From NCBI GenBank assembly GCA_002428215.1, contig DIUI01000067.1, positions 1 to 64,000 of the forward strand: 64,000 nt of DNA. Direction: 5' to 3'. Shown piece after piece: positions 33,502 through 45,720 of the stretch (its first letter is position 1; the number at the start of each line of letters is the position of its first letter). Under the pieces are notes generated by a model that did not search any database, was not told the DNA's origin, and saw only the letters and a program-made list of their open reading frames with translations. Both the position numbers and the translations under genes were made by a program. The DNA comes from Prolixibacteraceae bacterium UBA6162. GTDB lineage: Bacteria > Bacteroidota > Bacteroidia > Bacteroidales > Prolixibacteraceae.

Positions 33502-35022
33502 TTATGCAGGGTAATAGATGGAGGATCCGGGTCCCAGTGGAATGTTGAGTAGGGTCCATCCAATGATGAGCAGCGACCAAACAATAAAGAAGAAAAGAGA
33601 ATAGGGTAGCATAGTCGAAATCAAGGTTCCGATACCTGCTTTGGGATCATACTTTTCGAGATAGACAAGGATTAGTGCGAAAAAGCTCATCATCGGTGAG
33701 ATGATGTTGGTTACACTGTCGCCTATCCGGTAAACTGCCTGTGAAAGTTCGGGAGAGTATCCCAGTAACATGAACATGGGAATGAAAACCGGGCCGAGGA
33801 TGGCCCACTTGGCCGATGCGCTGCCCATAAAGAGGTTGATAATTCCTGCCATAATGATAAACAGAATGAGCAGGGGAATCATCCCTATCTGCGCTTCCTG
33901 AAGCATTCGGGCACCATCGACCGCTATGATCAGGCCAAGGTTGCTCCATTTAAAATAGGCAACAAATTGCGCTGCAAAAAATACAAGTACCAGGAAGGAG
34001 GCAAGGGTTTTGAAGTTGGTATTCATACCGTTTACCACGTCGGTATCATTCTTGAACTTTCCGGTTATAAATCCATATACAATTCCCATGGAGGCGGCTA
34101 CCAGGAATAGCAAACCGATGAAGCCCCTTAACACTGGTGATTTTAGCACCGAATTTTCAGGTCCACGCAGAAACCCCTCTTCTGGGATAAGCCCTAGGAG
34201 CAATATGGCAAGCCAGAAGAGCGCAACCAGTCCTACCATTTTGAGCCCTTTTTTCTCTTTGGGTGTTATACTTTGTACTGCCTCAACCGGCACAGTACCG
34301 GTATAAGGTCCCATACGCGGCTCAACTATTTTGGTAGTAACCCAGGTGCCTGTAAAGGCGATGAGAACAGCCGAAACCGCCATGAAATAGTAGTTGGCGG
34401 TTGGCAACACATAATATTCCGGGTCGATGATGCGGGCCGCCTCGGTAGAAAGACCTGCAAGCAGCGGATCGATGGTGCCTATGATGAGGTTGGCGCTGAA
34501 TCCACCCGATACACCGGCAAATGCAGCTGCCATCCCAGCGATAGGATGCCGGCCAATCGTGTGAAAGATGAGACCTCCCATAGGAATAATAAGCACATAG
34601 CCAAGATCGGAGGCGGTATTGGAGGCAATACCGGCAAAGACAATTACAAAAGTGATGATTTTGGGCGGCGACTTCAGAATCAGCACCCTGATGGCGGTAC
34701 TGATAAGGCCACTGCTCTCGGCAATTCCAATACCCAGCAGGGCTACCATAACAATTCCCAGAGGTGCAAAACCGGTGTAATTTACTACCATGTCGAGCAG
34801 GATCTGATGAAAGCCCTCTTTCGACAGCAGATTAATGGCATGGATGGTTTCACCTGTGGCAGGATGTATTACCGACCAGTTCATCAATGCACCTCCAATC
34901 CAGGAAAGTACCAAAACAACGAGCGACAGGATTGCAAAAAGAGTGGCTGGATGCGGTAAGGCATTTCCACCTTTCTCGATGTAATAAAGAAATTTTGAGG
35001 TGAGTCCTTTGTTCTTTTCCAT
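33502..35022 (-). CDS. AbgT family transporter
   Basis: This 506-aa integral membrane protein has about 11-13 hydrophobic segments and matches the AbgT family, whose members take up p-aminobenzoyl-glutamate or export sulfonamide-like antimetabolites. Typical parts are IEKGGNALPHPATLFA near the N-terminus, SNTASDLGYVLIIPMG, GFSANLIIGTIDPLLAGLS and MGSASAKWAILGPVFIPM. The start at 35022 (MEKNKGL) is favoured over 35082. The substrate here is not known. Confidence 0.92.
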   Translation of the reverse strand: MEKNKGLTSKFLYYIEKGGNALPHPATLFAILSLVVLVLSWIGGALMNWSVIHPATGETIHAINLLSKEGFHQILLDMVVNYTGFAPLGIVMVALLGIGIAESSGLISTAIRVLILKSPPKIITFVIVFAGIASNTASDLGYVLIIPMGGLIFHTIGRHPIAGMAAAFAGVSGGFSANLIIGTIDPLLAGLSTEAARIIDPEYYVLPTANYYFMAVSAVLIAFTGTWVTTKIVEPRMGPYTGTVPVEAVQSITPKEKKGLKMVGLVALFWLAILLLGLIPEEGFLRGPENSVLKSPVLRGFIGLLFLVAASMGIVYGFITGKFKNDTDVVNGMNTNFKTLASFLVLVFFAAQFVAYFKWSNLGLIIAVDGARMLQEAQIGMIPLLILFIIMAGIINLFMGSASAKWAILGPVFIPMFMLLGYSPELSQAVYRIGDSVTNIISPMMSFFALILVYLEKYDPKAGIGTLISTMLPYSLFFFIVWSLLIIGWTLLNIPLGPGSSIYYPA

Positions 35023-35262
35023 GATCATCGAATTGGTATAAAAATCATTCGGCAATGCCGTAAAATCAAATTTGGAGCGCAAGATATAAAAAAGACACCG
35101 TTGCCGAAATGTTGCCGCAAAATTGATGGCAGAGCCCGGCTGTGCTGAAAAGGAGAAAAACTTCCCTTAATGATTGTCTACCTCTGCCACGAATTCAATC
35201 TTAACCAATTGATATTATTTGGGTTTTGTTGAAAGCTTTTTTTAATTTTTTCATGCTTGCAA

Positions 35263-35292
35263 TTTGCAGTTAGGCTAAAATTCGTACTTTTG
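35263..35292 (+). promoter_or_regulatory. Promoter P1 of the ribosomal protein super-operon
   Basis: TTTG (35263-35266), an 18-bp spacer and TACTTTTG (35285-35292) match the consensus well. Upstream, 35023-35262 holds no gene. Confidence 0.75.
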
Positions 35293-35337
35293 CGTGCCGT
35301 TTTTCTGGGGTGGACGGTTATTTCATCCCCGAAAACA

Positions 35338-35367
35338 TTTGTATTTCAATTAAATTGAATACTTTTG
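35338..35367 (+). promoter_or_regulatory. Promoter P2 of the ribosomal protein super-operon
   Basis: TTTG (35338-35341), an 18-bp spacer and TACTTTTG (35360-35367), a copy of the P1 arrangement exactly 75 bp downstream. It leaves a leader of about 45 nt before rpsL. Confidence 0.75.
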
Positions 35368-35418
35368 CAGTCCGATTTTTAGAAAAAAATTACTAATAAC
35401 TAAGAAAAACAGGTATTT

Positions 35419-35802
35419 ATGCCAACGATTCAACAATTGGTTAGAAAGGGAAGACAAAGCAAGGTTGACAAGAGCAAATCTCCTGCACTCGACTCGTGTC
35501 CGCAACGTCGCGGGGTTTGCGTGAGGGTTTACACAACCACGCCTAAGAAGCCTAATTCAGCTATGCGTAAGGTGGCCAGGGTTCGATTGACCAACGGGAA
35601 AGAGGTTAACGCCTATATTCCAGGTGAAGGTCATAACCTGCAGGAACACTCTATTGTACTGGTGCGCGGAGGCAGGGTAAAAGACTTGCCCGGTGTACGT
35701 TATCACCTGATTCGCGGAGCACTCGACACTGCTGGTGTTGAGGGGCGTCTGCAGCGTCGTTCGAAATATGGCGCCAAAAGACCTAAAGCAGCTAAGAAGT
35801 AG
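35419..35802 (+). CDS. rpsL: 30S ribosomal protein S12
   Basis: The 127-aa decoding-site protein S12 is recognised by [22 protein letters not shown] and [14 protein letters not shown]. Lysine is present at the classical streptomycin positions (TPKKPNSA and GRVKDLPG), so no resistance change is seen. It is the first gene of the merged str-S10-spc-alpha operon. Confidence 0.98.
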   Translation: MPTIQQLVRKGRQSKVDKSKSPALDSCPQRRGVCVRVYTTTPKKPNSAMRKVARVRLTNGKEVNAYIPGEGHNLQEHSIVLVRGGRVKDLPGVRYHLIRGALDTAGVEGRLQRRSKYGAKRPKAAKK

Positions 35803-35803
35803 T

Positions 35804-35929
35804 ACTTTATTTATAATTCTTTATAAAGTTACGTTCATTTAAGTTATTTGCTTAGTGGTTTGGTTGAGTAAGATCCTTCTCAAATTGTCTTCCGGAGAAG
35901 GACTGAAGACACCGCCTGTGGGCAGCCAA
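35804..35929 (+). promoter_or_regulatory. Structured rpsL-rpsG intergenic RNA, possible S7 control site
   Basis: The 152-bp gap, large for this operon, contains ACTTTAT (35804-35810) with ATAAAGT (35823-35829), CCTTCTC (35875-35881) with GAGAAGG (35895-35901), and the competing GTCTTC (35887-35892) with GAAGAC (35905-35910). In E. coli S7 binds the rpsL-rpsG spacer and represses translation. The place is the same; the structure here is only predicted by eye. Confidence 0.45.
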
Positions 35930-35954
35930 TTTAGATAACACTAAAAAATTTACA

Positions 35955-36431
35955 ATGAGAAAGTCAAAACCAAAGAAGCGGCATCTCTTGCCCGATCCAA
36001 AGTTCAATGAAGTATTAGTTACCAGGTTTGTTAACGACCTGATGAAAGATGGCAAAAAGTCTATCGCCTACACTATATTCTACGATACCCTCGATCTCGT
36101 TTCCCTGCGCATGAAGAACGACGAGGTTGCCCCACTCGACGTCTGGAAAAAAGCCCTTGAAAACATTACGCCCATGGTAGAGGTGAAGAGCCGCCGTGTG
36201 GGTGGTGCTAACTTTCAGGTGCCTATGGAAATTCGTAATGAGCGCAAGGTTGCGATCAGTATTAAAAACCTGATTCTGTTTGCTGCCAAGCGTTCGGGTA
36301 AATCAATGGCAGACAAACTCGCTGCTGAGATTGTTGCCGCTTACAATCAGGAGGGTGGTGCCTACAAAAAGAAAGAGGATACCCACCGTATGGCCGAAGC
36401 CAACCGGGCGTTTGCACACTTCAGATTCTAA
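35955..36431 (+). CDS. rpsG: 30S ribosomal protein S7
   Basis: The 158-aa S7 nucleates the 30S head by binding 16S rRNA. It is recognised by [32 protein letters not shown] and [13 protein letters not shown]. The length is normal. Confidence 0.98.
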   Translation: MRKSKPKKRHLLPDPKFNEVLVTRFVNDLMKDGKKSIAYTIFYDTLDLVSLRMKNDEVAPLDVWKKALENITPMVEVKSRRVGGANFQVPMEIRNERKVAISIKNLILFAAKRSGKSMADKLAAEIVAAYNQEGGAYKKKEDTHRMAEANRAFAHFRF

Positions 36432-36487
36432 CAGCCATTTTTCGAAACTCAGCAGAAACAGAAAACACAGAAACATATTTTTAGAAA

Positions 36488-38602
36488 ATGGCTAAACAAG
36501 ATTTAAGATATACCCGTAACATTGGAATCATGGCGCACATCGATGCTGGTAAAACCACCACATCGGAGCGTATTTTATACTATACGGGTCTTACTCACCG
36601 ACTGGGGGAGGTGCACGATGGTGCCGCCACCATGGACTGGATGGAGCAGGAGCAGGAACGTGGTATTACCATTACTTCTGCTGCTACTACCACCTACTGG
36701 ACCTACCTCGATCAACAGCACAAAATCAATATCATCGATACTCCCGGACACGTTGATTTTACCGTTGAGGTAGAACGTTCGCTAAGGGTGCTCGACGGAG
36801 CTGTTGCTCTCTTTTGCGCCGTTGCAGGCGTGGAAGCTCAGTCAGAAACTGTCTGGCGTCAGGCTGGAAAGTATGGGGTTCCCATTATTGCATTCGTTAA
36901 TAAAATGGATCGCCAGGGTGCCGATTTTTATCGTGTATACAACGATATCCGCGAAAAGCTAAAGGCCAACCCGGTGCCGATTGTAATTCCAATCGGAGCA
37001 GAAGAAAATTTTGCCGGTGTTATCGATCTTATTGAAATGAAAGCCGTTCGCTGGCTTGAAGATGAGGTGACCGGTACCAAATTCGTGTTGGAGGAGATTC
37101 CTGCCGATATGGTTGAAATTGCCGAAGAGTGGCGTGCTAAATTGATGGAAGAGGCTGCGCAGCTTGACGATGCGTTGCTGGAGCGTTTTTTCGACAATCC
37201 TGATTCCATTACTGCCGAAGAGATTCATGCAGTTATTCGCAAGGCTACCATTTCCGGACAAATAGTCCCAATGATGTGCGGTTCTGCATTTAAAAACAAA
37301 GGTATTCAGCGTCTGCTCAATGCTGTTTGTGCTTATTTGCCCAGTCCTATGGATATTGGCGCGGTTAATGGTACCGATCCCGACGACAGGGATTTGGTTA
37401 TCGAGCGCAAACCTGATGCCTCTGAACCTCTTGCTGCACTTGCATTTAAAATTGCTACCGACCCATTTGTAGGCCGTCTCTGCTATGTGCGTGTCTATTC
37501 GGGTAAAATAGATTCCGGAATGATGGTGTTAAACACCCGTACCGGCAAAAAGGAGCGTATTTCACGTCTTTATCAGATGCACTCCAACAAGCAGAATCCC
37601 AAAGATACCATCGAGGCTGGTGATATTTGTGCAGCAGTAGGTTTCAAAGATATTCGTACCGGCGATACGCTCTGTGCACTCGACCATCCCATTGAACTTG
37701 AGAGCATGGTCTTTCCCGAACCAGTAATTGGTATTGCGGTAGAGCCAAAGTCTCAGAAAGACCTCGATAAATTATCGAATGGACTCGCTAAACTTGCCGA
37801 GGAAGATCCTACCTTCAGGGTTAACACCGATCCCGATTCGGGCCAGACTGTTATCCGTGGAATGGGTGAACTCCACCTTGAGATTATTGTTGACCGACTG
37901 CGTCGCGAATTCAAAGTAGAGTGTAACCAGGGAGCTCCTCAGGTAGCTTATAAAGAATCAATCACTCAGGCTGTTGAACTGCGCGAAGTGTTCAAAAAGC
38001 AAACCGGTGGTCGCGGTAAATTTGCCGATATCTCTGTTCGCATTGAACCTGCCGACGAAGGCGTTGCCGGATTGGTCTTTAACGACATGGTTAAGGGTGG
38101 AAACATACCAAGAGAATACATACCCTCGGTCGAAAAAGGATTTAAAGAGTCGATGTCTAATGGTCCGCTTGCCGGATTCCCCATCGATGGATTTAAAGTT
38201 ACCCTGCTCGACGGATCCTATCACGCTGTAGACTCTGATCAGTTGTCGTTCGAAATCTGTGCCAAACAGGCATGGCGATCAGCTGCATCAAAGGCCAAAC
38301 CAAAACTTCTCGAGCCAATTATGAAATTGGAGATTGTTACCCCCGAGGAGTACATGGGTGATATTATTGGTGACCTGAACCGCCGGCGCGGTAATGTAAC
38401 CAGCATGGAGTCGAAAGCCGGCGCCAGGGTTATTAACGCACAGGTGCCACTCTCTGAGCAGTTCGGTTACGTTACTGTACTGCGCACGCTCTCATCCGGA
38501 AGGGCTACTTCATCGATGGAATTTAGCCATTATGCTGAAGTTCCGCGAGCGCTTGCCGAAAAGGTACTCAGCGAAGTAAAAGGCAGAACAGACTTGTTAT
38601 AA
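36488..38602 (+). CDS. fusA: Elongation factor G
   Basis: The 704-aa canonical translocase has intact GTPase motifs: [15 protein letters not shown] (G1), [10 protein letters not shown] (switch I), DTPGHVDF (G3 with catalytic His) and [10 protein letters not shown] (G4). It is the active partner of the degenerate EF-G2 at 30992. No tuf gene follows it here; rpsJ comes next, as is usual in Bacteroidota. Confidence 0.98.
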   Translation: MAKQDLRYTRNIGIMAHIDAGKTTTSERILYYTGLTHRLGEVHDGAATMDWMEQEQERGITITSAATTTYWTYLDQQHKINIIDTPGHVDFTVEVERSLRVLDGAVALFCAVAGVEAQSETVWRQAGKYGVPIIAFVNKMDRQGADFYRVYNDIREKLKANPVPIVIPIGAEENFAGVIDLIEMKAVRWLEDEVTGTKFVLEEIPADMVEIAEEWRAKLMEEAAQLDDALLERFFDNPDSITAEEIHAVIRKATISGQIVPMMCGSAFKNKGIQRLLNAVCAYLPSPMDIGAVNGTDPDDRDLVIERKPDASEPLAALAFKIATDPFVGRLCYVRVYSGKIDSGMMVLNTRTGKKERISRLYQMHSNKQNPKDTIEAGDICAAVGFKDIRTGDTLCALDHPIELESMVFPEPVIGIAVEPKSQKDLDKLSNGLAKLAEEDPTFRVNTDPDSGQTVIRGMGELHLEIIVDRLRREFKVECNQGAPQVAYKESITQAVELREVFKKQTGGRGKFADISVRIEPADEGVAGLVFNDMVKGGNIPREYIPSVEKGFKESMSNGPLAGFPIDGFKVTLLDGSYHAVDSDQLSFEICAKQAWRSAASKAKPKLLEPIMKLEIVTPEEYMGDIIGDLNRRRGNVTSMESKAGARVINAQVPLSEQFGYVTVLRTLSSGRATSSMEFSHYAEVPRALAEKVLSEVKGRTDLL

Positions 38603-38622
38603 TCAATAAATCAATTCTCGTT

Positions 38623-38928
38623 ATGAGTCAAAAAATCAGGATTAAACTGAAATCGTACGATCACAATCTTGTTGACAAGAGCGCTGAAAAGATCGTCAAA
38701 ACAGTGAAATCTACCGGTGCCGTGGTGAGTGGACCAATTCCGCTGCCCACCCATCGCAGGGTTTATACTGTATTGCGTTCTACCTTCGTAAACAAAAAAT
38801 CGAGGGAGCAATTTCAGTTGTCGTCATACAAACGATTGATCGACATTTACAGTTCCACGGCAAAGACCATCGATGCCCTTATGAAGCTTGAGCTTCCCAG
38901 TGGCGTTGAGGTGGAAATTAAAGTATGA
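38623..38928 (+). CDS. rpsJ: 30S ribosomal protein S10
   Basis: This 101-aa protein is S10/NusE, which works in the 30S head and in transcription antitermination. [20 protein letters not shown] and [17 protein letters not shown] are typical. Confidence 0.98.
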   Translation: MSQKIRIKLKSYDHNLVDKSAEKIVKTVKSTGAVVSGPIPLPTHRRVYTVLRSTFVNKKSREQFQLSSYKRLIDIYSSTAKTIDALMKLELPSGVEVEIKV

Positions 38929-38951
38929 TAATTATTAAAAAGTAGTCGAAA

Positions 38952-39581
38952 ATGGCTGGAATTATTGGAAAAAAAATCGGAATGACATCCGTATTCAGTG
39001 TTGAGGGGAAGAATATCCCATGCACTGTGATTGAGGCCGGTCCCTGTGTCGTTACACAGGTTAAAACCGTTGAAAAAGACGGCTACCATGCGTTGCAACT
39101 TGGTTTTGGGGAAAAGCGTGAGAAAAGCGCTACCAAAGCAGAGTTTGGGCACTTCTTGAAAGCCGGAACCACCCCTAAGATTAAAGTGGCTGAGTTTAAG
39201 GATACCTTTAAGGAGACCTTTGAACTGGGCGATGTAATCACCGTCGACATTTTCTCGGAAAACGATTATGTTGATGTGGATGGCATATCTAAAGGTAAGG
39301 GTTTTCAGGGTGTAGTGAAACGCCATGGTTTTAGTGGTGTAGGCCAAAGCACACACGGGCAGCACAACCGTTTGAGGGCCCCCGGTTCGGTGGGTGCTTC
39401 GTCTTATCCTTCAAGGGTTTTTAAAGGGCTTAGAATGGCCGGCAGAATGGGTGGAGACAATCTTACCATCGAAAACCTGTTAGTATTAAAAGTGATTCCA
39501 GAACAGAATCTGATTATTCTGAAAGGTTCAGTTCCGGGTCCTAAAGGTTCTATCATCTCAATCAGAAAGCAATGGAGCTAA
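38952..39581 (+). CDS. rplC: 50S ribosomal protein L3
   Basis: This 209-aa L3 has [15 protein letters not shown] at the start and [18 protein letters not shown] and [13 protein letters not shown] later. Its last 10 bases overlap the start of rplD. Confidence 0.98.
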   Translation: MAGIIGKKIGMTSVFSVEGKNIPCTVIEAGPCVVTQVKTVEKDGYHALQLGFGEKREKSATKAEFGHFLKAGTTPKIKVAEFKDTFKETFELGDVITVDIFSENDYVDVDGISKGKGFQGVVKRHGFSGVGQSTHGQHNRLRAPGSVGASSYPSRVFKGLRMAGRMGGDNLTIENLLVLKVIPEQNLIILKGSVPGPKGSIISIRKQWS

Positions 39582-40201
39582 GTGTATTAAATATCAAAGG
39601 AACAGAAACAGGAAGGGTGGTCACGTTAGATGATCAGATCTTCGCCATTGAGCCCAACGATCACGCCATTTACCTCGACGTAAAGCAATATATGGCCAAT
39701 CAGCGGCAGGGTACTCATAAAAGTAAAGAGCGCGGCGAGATAGCCGGTAGTACGCGTAAGATTAAAAAGCAGAAAGGAACGGGTACTGCCCGTGCCGGCG
39801 CTATTACCTCCCCCGTATTCGTGGGTGGAGGTCGTGTTTTTGGTCCACGTCCCCGCAACTACAGTTTTAAACTTAACAAAAAAGTGAAGTTGCTTGCCCG
39901 CAAATCGGCCCTAACCTACAAGGCACAAAACAACAATATTCTGGTGGTAGAGAATTTCAATCTTGAAGTCCCTAAAACCCAGGAGTTGCTGTCGATTGCA
40001 AACAACCTCAAAATATCTGATAAAAAGTCACTTTTCGTTTTACCGGAAGAAAATAAAAACCTATATTTGTCCTCCAGAAATTTGCAGGGGGTTACGGTTG
40101 TAACAGCTTCAGAGTTAACGACTTATCAGATTCTCAACGCAAAATTTGTTGTTGTTTTTGAAGGATCGGTTGAGAAAATTGAAGAAGTTTTTAAGCTTTA
40201 A
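39572..40201 (+). CDS. rplD: 50S ribosomal protein L4
   Basis: This 209-aa L4 has [25 protein letters not shown] and [22 protein letters not shown]. It overlaps rplC by 10 bp. In other bacteria L4 represses the S10 operon; no leader element for that can be identified here. Confidence 0.97.
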   Translation: MELSVLNIKGTETGRVVTLDDQIFAIEPNDHAIYLDVKQYMANQRQGTHKSKERGEIAGSTRKIKKQKGTGTARAGAITSPVFVGGGRVFGPRPRNYSFKLNKKVKLLARKSALTYKAQNNNILVVENFNLEVPKTQELLSIANNLKISDKKSLFVLPEENKNLYLSSRNLQGVTVVTASELTTYQILNAKFVVVFEGSVEKIEEVFKL

Positions 40202-40214
40202 GACCTTTAGTAAG

Positions 40215-40505
40215 ATGAGTATATTAGTTAGACCCATAGTAACCGAAAAAATGACTGCACAGAGTGAGCGGTACAACCGCTACGGGTTTGTGGTCGACAA
40301 GAAGGCTTCGAAATTGCAGATTAAAACTGCGGTTGAGTCGCTTTACGGTGTTACTGTCGATACAGTAAACACCATGATCTATGGTGGCAAGCGGAAATCG
40401 CGTTTTACCAAGTCGGGAGTGATTTCCGGAAAAACGAATGCCTACAAAAAGGCTATAGTTTCCCTTGCTGAAGGAGATAGCATCGATTTTTACAGTAATA
40501 TATAA
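40215..40505 (+). CDS. rplW: 50S ribosomal protein L23
   Basis: This 96-aa L23 lies at the exit tunnel and docks trigger factor and SRP. The pattern LVRPIVTEKMT and KLQIKTAVESLYGVTVDTVNTMIYGGK is typical. The start at 40215 fits the family; an in-frame upstream ATG lies inside rplD. Confidence 0.96.
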   Translation: MSILVRPIVTEKMTAQSERYNRYGFVVDKKASKLQIKTAVESLYGVTVDTVNTMIYGGKRKSRFTKSGVISGKTNAYKKAIVSLAEGDSIDFYSNI

Positions 40506-40514
40506 TAGTAAAAA

Positions 40515-41339
<825 letters not shown>

Positions 41340-41354
41340 TAAAAAGTAGTTAGT

Positions 41355-41621
41355 ATGAGTCGTTCGTTAAAAAAAGGCCCTTTCATTGCTTATAAGTTGG
41401 AAGCCAAGGTTCTGGCGATGAATGAAGCCGGCAAAAAGTCGGTCATCAAAACCTGGTCTAGGGCATCAGTTATTTCACCTGATTTTGTAGGGCATACCAT
41501 TGCGGTGCACAACGGAAATAAGTTTATTCCGGTGTATGTTACCGAAAACATGGTTGGGCATCGTTTAGGCGAATTTTCACCTACCCGTACATACAGGGGA
41601 CATGCCGGTAACCGCAAATAG
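41355..41621 (+). CDS. rpsS: 30S ribosomal protein S19
   Basis: The 88-aa S19 begins [14 protein letters not shown] and has [18 protein letters not shown], both diagnostic. Confidence 0.98.
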   Translation: MSRSLKKGPFIAYKLEAKVLAMNEAGKKSVIKTWSRASVISPDFVGHTIAVHNGNKFIPVYVTENMVGHRLGEFSPTRTYRGHAGNRK

Positions 41622-41650
41622 GCTATTTGAAACGCTAAAAATTAAGTACA

Positions 41651-42070
41651 ATGGGTGCCAGAAAAAGATTAGCAGCTGAAATACGCAAAGAAGAAAAGAA
41701 ACAACAATATTTTGCTGTTTTACGTAATTGCCCCACTTCCCCCCGTAAAATGCGGCTTGTAGCCGACTTGATTCGTGGTATGGAAGTTAACCGCGCTCTG
41801 GATGTTTTGAAATTCTCATCCAAAGAGGCTTCGCAACGTGTAGAAAAACTCCTTATGTCGGCCATTGCCAACTGGCAAACCAAGAACGAAGGAGTTCGCA
41901 TCGAAGAGAATACCCTCTATGTTAGCCGGATTATGGTAGATTCCGGACGCATGCTGAAACGGCTCAGGCCCGCACCGCAAGGTCGTGCCCACCGAATCAG
42001 GAAGCGTTCGAACCACGTTACCATATTTGTAGATAAGAAGAGTGAAGCAGTTGTAGAAAACCTTAACTAA
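41651..42070 (+). CDS. rplV: 50S ribosomal protein L22
   Basis: The 139-aa L22 lines the exit tunnel. The core [19 protein letters not shown] and [26 protein letters not shown] is recognisable. Confidence 0.97.
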   Translation: MGARKRLAAEIRKEEKKQQYFAVLRNCPTSPRKMRLVADLIRGMEVNRALDVLKFSSKEASQRVEKLLMSAIANWQTKNEGVRIEENTLYVSRIMVDSGRMLKRLRPAPQGRAHRIRKRSNHVTIFVDKKSEAVVENLN

Positions 42071-42076
42071 TAGTAA

Positions 42077-42802
42077 ATGGGACAAAAAGTAAATCCGATT
42101 TCAAATCGTCTGGGTTACATCAAGGGATGGGACTCTAACTGGTTTGGTGGTGATAACTATGGCGATAAGCTTGTCGAGGATTTCAAAATTCGGGAATACC
42201 TCAATGAGCGTCTTGCCAAGGCAAGCATCTCGAAAATTATCATCGAGCGTACTTTGAAGCTTGTTACCATCACCGTCCACACCTCACGTCCTGGTATTAT
42301 TATTGGCAAAGGCGGACAGGAAGTTGACAAACTCAAAGAAGAACTCAAGAAGGTCACCAACAAAGAGATTCAAATCAATATTTTTGAAATCAAAAGACCT
42401 GAACTGGATGCACACATTGTGGCCAGCAACATTGCCCGTCAGATTGAAGGTAAAATTGCCTACAGACGTGCTGTTAAAATGGCTATAGCATCAACTATGC
42501 GTATGGGTGCCGAGGGTATTAAGGTGCAGGTTTCCGGTCGTTTGAATGGAGCCGAGATGGCCCGTTCAGAGATGTATAAGGATGGCCGGACTCCTCTGCA
42601 TACCCTACGTGCTGATATCGACTATGCATTGGCTGAGGCCCTTACCAAAACCGGTCTTATCGGTGTAAAGGTCTGGATTTGCAAAGGCATGGTATACGGA
42701 AACCGCGATCTTTCTCCCAACGTAGGCAGCAGTGCCAAACAACCGCGCAGCAATGCCGGTGCACCACCGAGGGGTAATGCCGGTCGAAAAAGAAAAAAAT
42801 GA
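42077..42802 (+). CDS. rpsC: 30S ribosomal protein S3
   Basis: The 241-aa S3 has the KH domain [18 protein letters not shown] and [27 protein letters not shown] short Lys/Arg-rich tail ends the chain. Confidence 0.98.
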   Translation: MGQKVNPISNRLGYIKGWDSNWFGGDNYGDKLVEDFKIREYLNERLAKASISKIIIERTLKLVTITVHTSRPGIIIGKGGQEVDKLKEELKKVTNKEIQINIFEIKRPELDAHIVASNIARQIEGKIAYRRAVKMAIASTMRMGAEGIKVQVSGRLNGAEMARSEMYKDGRTPLHTLRADIDYALAEALTKTGLIGVKVWICKGMVYGNRDLSPNVGSSAKQPRSNAGAPPRGNAGRKRKK

Positions 42803-42828
42803 GGTTTAACTCGCTAGAAAAATAAGAG

Positions 42829-43248
42829 ATGTTACAGCCGAAAAGAGTAAAGTTCAGAAGAGTCCAGAAAGGTCGCATGAAGGGCAATGCCCAACGCGGA
42901 AACCAGCTGGCTTTTGGCTCATTTGGAATCAAAGCGTTGGAAGAGACTTGGATTACCGGTCGTCAGATTGAATCTGCCAGGGTAGCCGTTACCCGTTTTA
43001 TGCAGCGTCAGGGACAGATCTGGATTAGAATATTTCCCGACAAACCTATTACCAAAAAACCAGCCGAAGTTCGTATGGGTAAAGGTAAAGGTGCTCCCGA
43101 AGCCTTTGTTGCCCCGGTAACCCCAGGTCGTATTCTCATCGAAGCCGATGGAGTGCCCTACGAAACCGCCAAAGAGGCCTTACGTTTGGCAGCTCAGAAA
43201 CTGCCCATTACCACCAAGTTCGTCGTAAGACGCGATTATGTCGAATAA
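42829..43248 (+). CDS. rplP: 50S ribosomal protein L16
   Basis: The 139-aa L16 starts [19 protein letters not shown] and carries [19 protein letters not shown] and [12 protein letters not shown]. Confidence 0.98.
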   Translation: MLQPKRVKFRRVQKGRMKGNAQRGNQLAFGSFGIKALEETWITGRQIESARVAVTRFMQRQGQIWIRIFPDKPITKKPAEVRMGKGKGAPEAFVAPVTPGRILIEADGVPYETAKEALRLAAQKLPITTKFVVRRDYVE

Positions 43249-43263
43249 CTAAAGATTTGATTG

Positions 43264-43467
43264 ATGAAAACGTCCGAAATAAAAGAACTGACGAATAAGG
43301 AAATTGTAGAAAGGTTACAAACTGAGCAGGAAAACCTGGTTCGTCTCCGACTGAACCACAGTGTTTCGCCGCTGGATAATCCGTTGAAAATTAAGGAATC
43401 CCGTCGCAATATTGCCAGGTTGCAAACAATTCTTCGGAACCGGGAGTTAAACGAAACTAAAGCGTAA
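43264..43467 (+). CDS. rpmC: 50S ribosomal protein L29
   Basis: The 67-aa L29 has the two-helix pattern [26 protein letters not shown] and [15 protein letters not shown]. The ATG at 43264 is used; a TTG three bases before is in frame. Confidence 0.95.
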   Translation: MKTSEIKELTNKEIVERLQTEQENLVRLRLNHSVSPLDNPLKIKESRRNIARLQTILRNRELNETKA

Positions 43468-43474
43468 TTCAGCG

Positions 43475-43741
43475 ATGGAAGAGAATAGTGTTAGAAATCT
43501 AAGAAAAGAGCGTATCGGTGTGGTCGTTAGCAACAAGATGGAAAAAACCATTGTTGTGGCCGAGCGACGTAAAGTAAAACACCCTGTATACGGAAAGTTT
43601 GTGAATAAAACTACCAAGTTTTATGCTCACGATGAAACCAACACCTGTAGCATTGGCGACACCGTAAAAATTATGGAGACCCGCCCGCTAAGCAAAAAGA
43701 AGTGTTGGAGATTGGTTGAAATAATTGAAAAGGCTAAGTAA
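43475..43741 (+). CDS. rpsQ: 30S ribosomal protein S17
   Basis: The 88-aa S17 is recognised by [19 protein letters not shown] and [22 protein letters not shown]. Confidence 0.97.
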   Translation: MEENSVRNLRKERIGVVVSNKMEKTIVVAERRKVKHPVYGKFVNKTTKFYAHDETNTCSIGDTVKIMETRPLSKKKCWRLVEIIEKAK

Positions 43742-43743
43742 TC

Positions 43744-44109
43744 ATGATACAACAGGAAACAAGATGTCAGGTAGCTGACAACAGCGGTGCCAAAGAAGTA
43801 TTGTGTATCCGTGTACTTGGCGGAACCCGTAAGCGTTACGCCCGAATCGGCGATACCATTGTGGTTTCGGTTAAGAGTGCCATCCCTGGCAGTGATGTCA
43901 AAAAGGGAACTGTTTCGAAAGCAATTGTTGTTCGTACCAAAAAGGAAACCCGCCGTCAGGATGGCTCCTATATACGTTTCGACGACAATGCAGTTGTTCT
44001 GCTGAACAACTCTGGCGAAATGCGCGGAACCCGAATTTTCGGTCCGGTCGCACGCGAGCTTCGCGATCAGAATATGAAAATCATTTCACTGGCACCCGAA
44101 GTACTTTAA
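43744..44109 (+). CDS. rplN: 50S ribosomal protein L14
   Basis: The 121-aa L14 is recognised by [19 protein letters not shown] and [29 protein letters not shown]. It starts 3 bp after rpsQ. Confidence 0.98.
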   Translation: MIQQETRCQVADNSGAKEVLCIRVLGGTRKRYARIGDTIVVSVKSAIPGSDVKKGTVSKAIVVRTKKETRRQDGSYIRFDDNAVVLLNNSGEMRGTRIFGPVARELRDQNMKIISLAPEVL

Positions 44110-44121
44110 AAGATCCATACG

Positions 44122-44445
44122 ATGCAAAAGAAGTTACATATTAAGAAAGGTGACACCGTACAGGTGATTGCTGGCGACGACAACGGCAAAAAAGGCCGGG
44201 TGCTCGAAGTTATCCGCAAAACCGACCGTGCTATAGTGGAGGGTGTTAATATCATTAAAAAACACACCAAACCCAATACTGAGTATCCTCAGGGTGGGAT
44301 TGTTGAAAAGGAAGCACCCATCCATATTTCAAATCTAATGGTTGTCGACCCTAAAACGGGCGAGTCTACCAGGATAGGCCGGCGGTTGAATGAGAGTGGA
44401 AAATTAGTTCGTTATTCCAAAAAATCTGGAGAGGAGATCAAGTAA
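44122..44445 (+). CDS. rplX: 50S ribosomal protein L24
   Basis: The 107-aa L24 has the KOW motif [23 protein letters not shown] and [18 protein letters not shown]. Its stop shares a base with the rplE start. Confidence 0.97.
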   Translation: MQKKLHIKKGDTVQVIAGDDNGKKGRVLEVIRKTDRAIVEGVNIIKKHTKPNTEYPQGGIVEKEAPIHISNLMVVDPKTGESTRIGRRLNESGKLVRYSKKSGEEIK

Positions 44446-45002
44446 TGGCTTACGTACCAACCCTTAAGACGAAATATAAGGAAGAGATTATACCTGCCCT
44501 AACCAAGGCGTTTGATTACAAAACGGTTATGGAGGTACCTAGAATCGAAAAGATTGTCCTCAATCAGGGCGTTGGATCTTCCATCGCCGATAAAAAGATT
44601 ATTGAGGTAGCGACCGAGGAGATGACAATGATAGCTGGTCAGAAGTCTGTTCAGACCAAATCAAAAAAGGATATCTCCAATTTTAAACTGAGAAAGAAGA
44701 TGCCAATCGGCGTGCGCGTTACACTGCGTCGCGACCGTATGTATGAATTCCTCGACAGGCTCATTTCCGTTGCTCTGCCACGTATCCGCGATTTCCGTGG
44801 GGTGGAGGGTAAAATGGATGGCAGGGGAAACTATACCCTGGGTATTCCCGAACAGATTATTTTTCCCGAAATCAACATCGACAAGGTGAACAAGATCAAC
44901 GGGATGAACATCACGTTTGTTACTACAGCCAATACCGATGAGGAGGGTTTCGCCCTGCTGAAAGAAATTGGTATTCCATTCAAAAACGTTAAAAAGAACT
45001 AG
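44445..45002 (+). CDS. rplE: 50S ribosomal protein L5
   Basis: The 185-aa L5 binds 5S r[36 protein letters not shown] and [16 protein letters not shown] are typical. Confidence 0.98.
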   Translation: MAYVPTLKTKYKEEIIPALTKAFDYKTVMEVPRIEKIVLNQGVGSSIADKKIIEVATEEMTMIAGQKSVQTKSKKDISNFKLRKKMPIGVRVTLRRDRMYEFLDRLISVALPRIRDFRGVEGKMDGRGNYTLGIPEQIIFPEINIDKVNKINGMNITFVTTANTDEEGFALLKEIGIPFKNVKKN

Positions 45003-45005
45003 GCT

Positions 45006-45275
45006 ATGGCTAAAGAATCAATGAAAGCACGTGAAGTTAAACGTGCTAAAATGGTTGAAAAATATGCTGAGAAAAGGGCCAAACTAAAGGCCGATGGCGA
45101 CTATATTGGCTTGCAGAAATTGCCCAAAAATTCCTCACGTGTTAGACTTCACAACCGCTGCAAACTTACTGGCAGGCCTAAGGGCTATATGCGTCAGTTT
45201 GGTATAAGCAGGATCAATTTCAGAGAGATGGCGTCGTCAGGTTTGATTCCCGGTGTTATTAAAGCCAGTTGGTAA
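45006..45275 (+). CDS. rpsN: 30S ribosomal protein S14 (zinc-independent form)
   Basis: The 89-aa S14 has [30 protein letters not shown]. It keeps only one of the cysteines of the short zinc-binding form, so it is the long, zinc-free type. rpsH begins 23 bp after its end. Confidence 0.96.
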   Translation: MAKESMKAREVKRAKMVEKYAEKRAKLKADGDYIGLQKLPKNSSRVRLHNRCKLTGRPKGYMRQFGISRINFREMASSGLIPGVIKASW

Positions 45276-45297
45276 TTGTATTTTAATCGAAACAGAG

Positions 45298-45705
45298 ATG
45301 AGTAAAGTTACAGATCCGATAGCAGACTACTTAACGCGCATGCGGAATGCCATAAAGGCAAACCACCGGGTAGTCGACATACCTGCATCCAATATCAAGA
45401 AAGAGATTACTAAAATTCTCAAGGATAAAGGCTATATTCTCAACTATAAGTTCGAGGATGAAGTAAACTTTCAGGGAAACATCAAAATTGCCCTGAAGTA
45501 CAACCCCGAAACGAAAGTTTCGGCCATCAAATCACTGAAACGTGTTTCACGTCCAGGTTTGAGGAACTACTGCGATAACAGTGCAATTCCACGTGTGTTA
45601 AACGGTTTGGGTATTGCCATTATATCGACCTCCAAGGGGGTAATTACCGATAAGGAGGCCCGCGACCTTGGAATTGGCGGTGAAGTATTGTGTTACGTTT
45701 ATTAA
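45298..45705 (+). CDS. rpsH: 30S ribosomal protein S8
   Basis: The 135-aa S8 begins [21 protein letters not shown] and ends [11 protein letters not shown]. The start at 45298 fits the family; upstream in-frame codons lie inside rpsN. Confidence 0.97.
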   Translation: MSKVTDPIADYLTRMRNAIKANHRVVDIPASNIKKEITKILKDKGYILNYKFEDEVNFQGNIKIALKYNPETKVSAIKSLKRVSRPGLRNYCDNSAIPRVLNGLGIAIISTSKGVITDKEARDLGIGGEVLCYVY

Positions 45706-45720
45706 TTTAGGAGGATTACC

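Noticed and set aside
34273..34959. 228-aa open frame opposite the AbgT gene
   Set aside because: Highly polar translation of the complement of a membrane protein; no family pattern.
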